DNA from: G965233625 sp965233625
GTDB taxonomy: Bacteria > Planctomycetota > Planctomycetia > Pirellulales > Pirellulaceae
Direction of reading: 5' to 3'
Length of the DNA: 64,000 bases
Assembly (NCBI GenBank): GCA_965233625.1
Contig: OZ247499.1
Coordinates: 7,254,001-7,318,000 of the forward strand
Positions 62,588 to 64,000 of this stretch are shown piece by piece. The position numbers were made by a program, and so were the translations under genes. Numbering within the stretch: the stretch's first letter is position 1; each line of letters starts with the position of its first letter. The notes below the pieces were generated by a model, which was not told the origin of the DNA, did no database searches, and was given only the letters and a program-made list of their open reading frames with translations.

Positions 62588-63523
62588 TTAGCTCTCAGCG
62601 TACCGCGTCAGCAATGCGAGGGAGCCTATGCCGTAGAAGGTGTATTCGACATCTTCTGCCTGGTCCCACTCGGCGGCCTGGAAGCCGCCGTCTGGTTGTT
62701 GCAGTTGGGTGAGGAACCGATGGACGGCGGGTAGATCTATCTCCTGGGCGCCGCCGAGATCTTCGAGCGTCAGTAGCCCGGTGAAAGTGCTGAGTACATC
62801 GGCAATGGGGATCCGGGTGTTGGCGCGTAATCCGCCTTCACCGGTTTGCATGTCGTAGAGAAAGTCGATTGTGTCTTCGGCTATCTCCGGGCTGATCATG
62901 TCTAGAATCTTCAGGCAGCCGATGGCGGCGGCGGTGGGGTTGGTGCCGGCGCGTTTGCTGACACGCATCTCCAGAAAGCCACCCTCTTCATGTCGCCTGG
63001 AAAGTATGAATCTGCCGGCCAGTTCTGGTTGCGGCGTTGGCAGTTCTAATAACTCGTGCGAAAGCATAACCAGGAAAGTGTGGTACGTGCTGCTTGCCCG
63101 GCCCTGCGGCCCTTTGGCGTAGCCGCCGTCGTCGCGACGTAGCGTCTCGAAGTGGTCGCCGATTTTCTGTTTCCAGCCGCCGGCCAGATGGTCGAAGACA
63201 TCGATACCGGCTGCAGATCGCAGCAGCGCGGCGCCGTAGAGCAGCGAGAGAAAGTCGACAATCGTTTCCTGGCCAGTCATCTTCTGGCGGATGAACCTGG
63301 CAGCACGTTCTGCCGGTTCTCCATCAAGCAGCCCCAGAATCGCCATGCTGCGCAGCGCGAATCCGGTGTAGTACAGATCGCTTTCGCCCATGCGGCCGGC
63401 GAACCCGCCATCTTCTCGCTGCTGTTTCAGCAAGAAGTCACTGTGGGCGTCGCGGATTCCGGCAGGAAGTTCGGCAACACCAGTAGCGAGCCGGACGGTA
63501 AGATCAGTCAGGTATGCGGACAT
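62588..63523 (-). CDS. Prenyltransferase/squalene-cyclase repeat protein
   Basis: A 311-residue protein of alpha-alpha barrel repeats. Five or more repeats with Q-x-x-D/E-G-G-F/Y are visible: LKQQREDGGFAGR, LRRDDGGYAKGP, SRRHEEGGFLEM, DMQTGEGGLRA and QLQQPDGGFQAA. This is the pattern of geranylgeranyltransferase type II beta-subunits and squalene-hopene-like proteins. A conserved D-x-x-x-T-F at the zinc site (DVLSTFTGLLTLEDL) and a final DVEYTFYGIGSLALL are present. Bacterial members without a partner alpha-subunit have no known activity. The start at 63523 is chosen for the conserved N-terminus (SAYLTDLTVRLATG). Confidence 0.85.
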   Translation of the reverse strand: MSAYLTDLTVRLATGVAELPAGIRDAHSDFLLKQQREDGGFAGRMGESDLYYTGFALRSMAILGLLDGEPAERAARFIRQKMTGQETIVDFLSLLYGAALLRSAAGIDVFDHLAGGWKQKIGDHFETLRRDDGGYAKGPQGRASSTYHTFLVMLSHELLELPTPQPELAGRFILSRRHEEGGFLEMRVSKRAGTNPTAAAIGCLKILDMISPEIAEDTIDFLYDMQTGEGGLRANTRIPIADVLSTFTGLLTLEDLGGAQEIDLPAVHRFLTQLQQPDGGFQAAEWDQAEDVEYTFYGIGSLALLTRYAES

Positions 63524-63595
63524 ATCACCAGGATAAACCGCGCTGCACCGCAGGAACACCCGTCCACGCCGCCAGAAGATACGCGAAGAACGTCT

Positions 63596-64000
63596 ATGTC
63601 GCACGCAGAAACATCCGCAGCTGCCGGCGCCGGCGACCATTCCCGTCCGACGGCCCGCCGCTGGCCTCTTTGGTTGCAGATCCTGTTGCCGATGGCCGCG
63701 GTGTTATCGGCGACGCTGGTCGTGGTAAGCGTTCTTAACGCCTGGCTGGCGACCACCAGTTCGCAGCGGCGGATCGAAGAGCAACTGCGCAGTGTCGCCC
63801 GCACGTTTGAGAATACGAACTTTCCACTTGGCGTCACGGTGTTGCAGCAGACACACGGGCTGACGGGCGCACATTTTGAAGTCGCGACATTGGCTGGTGA
63901 GCATCTTGCGGCCAGCGATCCGCGGTTCACCCCGCCCGCTGCTGAAACGCCGCCGCAGAACTGGCAGGAGTTGAAGCTGGATTCGCAAGTGAAGGTCGGC
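63596..64000 (+). CDS. Probable sensor histidine kinase, partial (N-terminus)
   Basis: An open plus-strand frame from ATG 63596 to the window edge, 135 codons. A short Arg-containing cytosolic stretch is followed by one hydrophobic helix (WLQILLPMAAVLSATLVVVS), then a periplasmic region with a coil (SSQRRIEEQLRSVARTFENT) and a compact domain (VTVLQQTHGLTGAHFEVATL, AGEHLAASDP). This layout is typical of the sensor half of membrane histidine kinases; the HAMP and kinase domains would lie beyond the edge, so the call is tentative. It is divergent from the prenyltransferase-like gene, with 72 bases between their starts. Confidence 0.6.
   Translation, partial: MSHAETSAAAGAGDHSRPTARRWPLWLQILLPMAAVLSATLVVVSVLNAWLATTSSQRRIEEQLRSVARTFENTNFPLGVTVLQQTHGLTGAHFEVATLAGEHLAASDPRFTPPAAETPPQNWQELKLDSQVKVG

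Noticed and set aside
1..64000. CRISPR arrays, rRNA genes and intact insertion sequences
   Set aside because: No regularly spaced repeats, rRNA signatures or transposase genes were seen on either strand.

Overview
The window looks like a chromosomal segment of a planctomycete, probably close to the Pirellulales. The evidence is the combination of two DUF1559 prepilin-like proteins each followed by a small lipoprotein, a DUF1552/DUF1592 pair, five sulfatase catalytic or remnant domains in four genes plus one extra truncated copy, a giant ThuA/PVC-type CxxCH protein, a XylR-like AraC regulator and a very large transmembrane Hanks-type kinase. Coding density is high, most genes lack strong Shine-Dalgarno sequences, and the DNA is GC-rich by eye. 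Genus-level placement is inference.

Layout. 1-5.3 kb (minus strand): a tight operon of a cyclase-like/Ser-Thr kinase receptor, a sulfotransferase and an ATP-grasp-like protein that runs off the left edge. 5.5-7.4 kb (plus): a small acidic protein and prolyl-tRNA synthetase, then a pair of short hairpin repeats. 7.6-18 kb (minus): the membrane arm of respiratory complex I in the order nuoH-J-K-L-M-N, without nuoI, with large soluble insertions in NuoL, NuoM and NuoN; a ferritin-like small protein lies at the end. 18-20.1 kb (minus): trpB-trpA. 20.3-21.8 kb (plus): mutM and a PH-domain membrane protein. 21.9 kb: tRNA-Met(CAT), immediately followed by a broken tyrosine recombinase.

22.4-37.7 kb is an accessory-looking block. 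On the minus strand, a sulfatase, DUF1552, DUF1592/cytochrome, a double sulfatase and a sulfatase-discoidin fusion are spaced like one operon, preceded by the remains of a beta-helix protein. An acetylxylan-esterase-like hydrolase and another sulfatase run the other way. Together they look like a secreted system that desulfates and breaks down a sulfated polysaccharide. 37.9-44 kb: a complete type I restriction-modification system (hsdM, hsdS, hsdR).

44.1-52.3 kb: a membrane-anchored glycerophosphodiesterase, a Tat-exported Gfo/Idh/MocA oxidoreductase, a SIMPL protein, and a four-gene Mn/Zn/Fe-type ABC transporter with a Fur-like operator upstream and a winged-helix tail on its last permease. 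52.3-62.6 kb: a frameshifted XylR-type regulator divergent from a DUF1559-lipoprotein pair, a Gfo/Idh/MocA protein, the ThuA/CxxCH giant and a second DUF1559-lipoprotein pair. The right edge holds a prenyltransferase-like repeat protein divergent from the beginning of a probable sensor histidine kinase.

The most interesting candidates are the kinase-sulfotransferase-ATP-grasp operon, the tandem and hybrid sulfatases in the putative island next to tRNA-Met, and the soluble domains inserted into complex I subunits.
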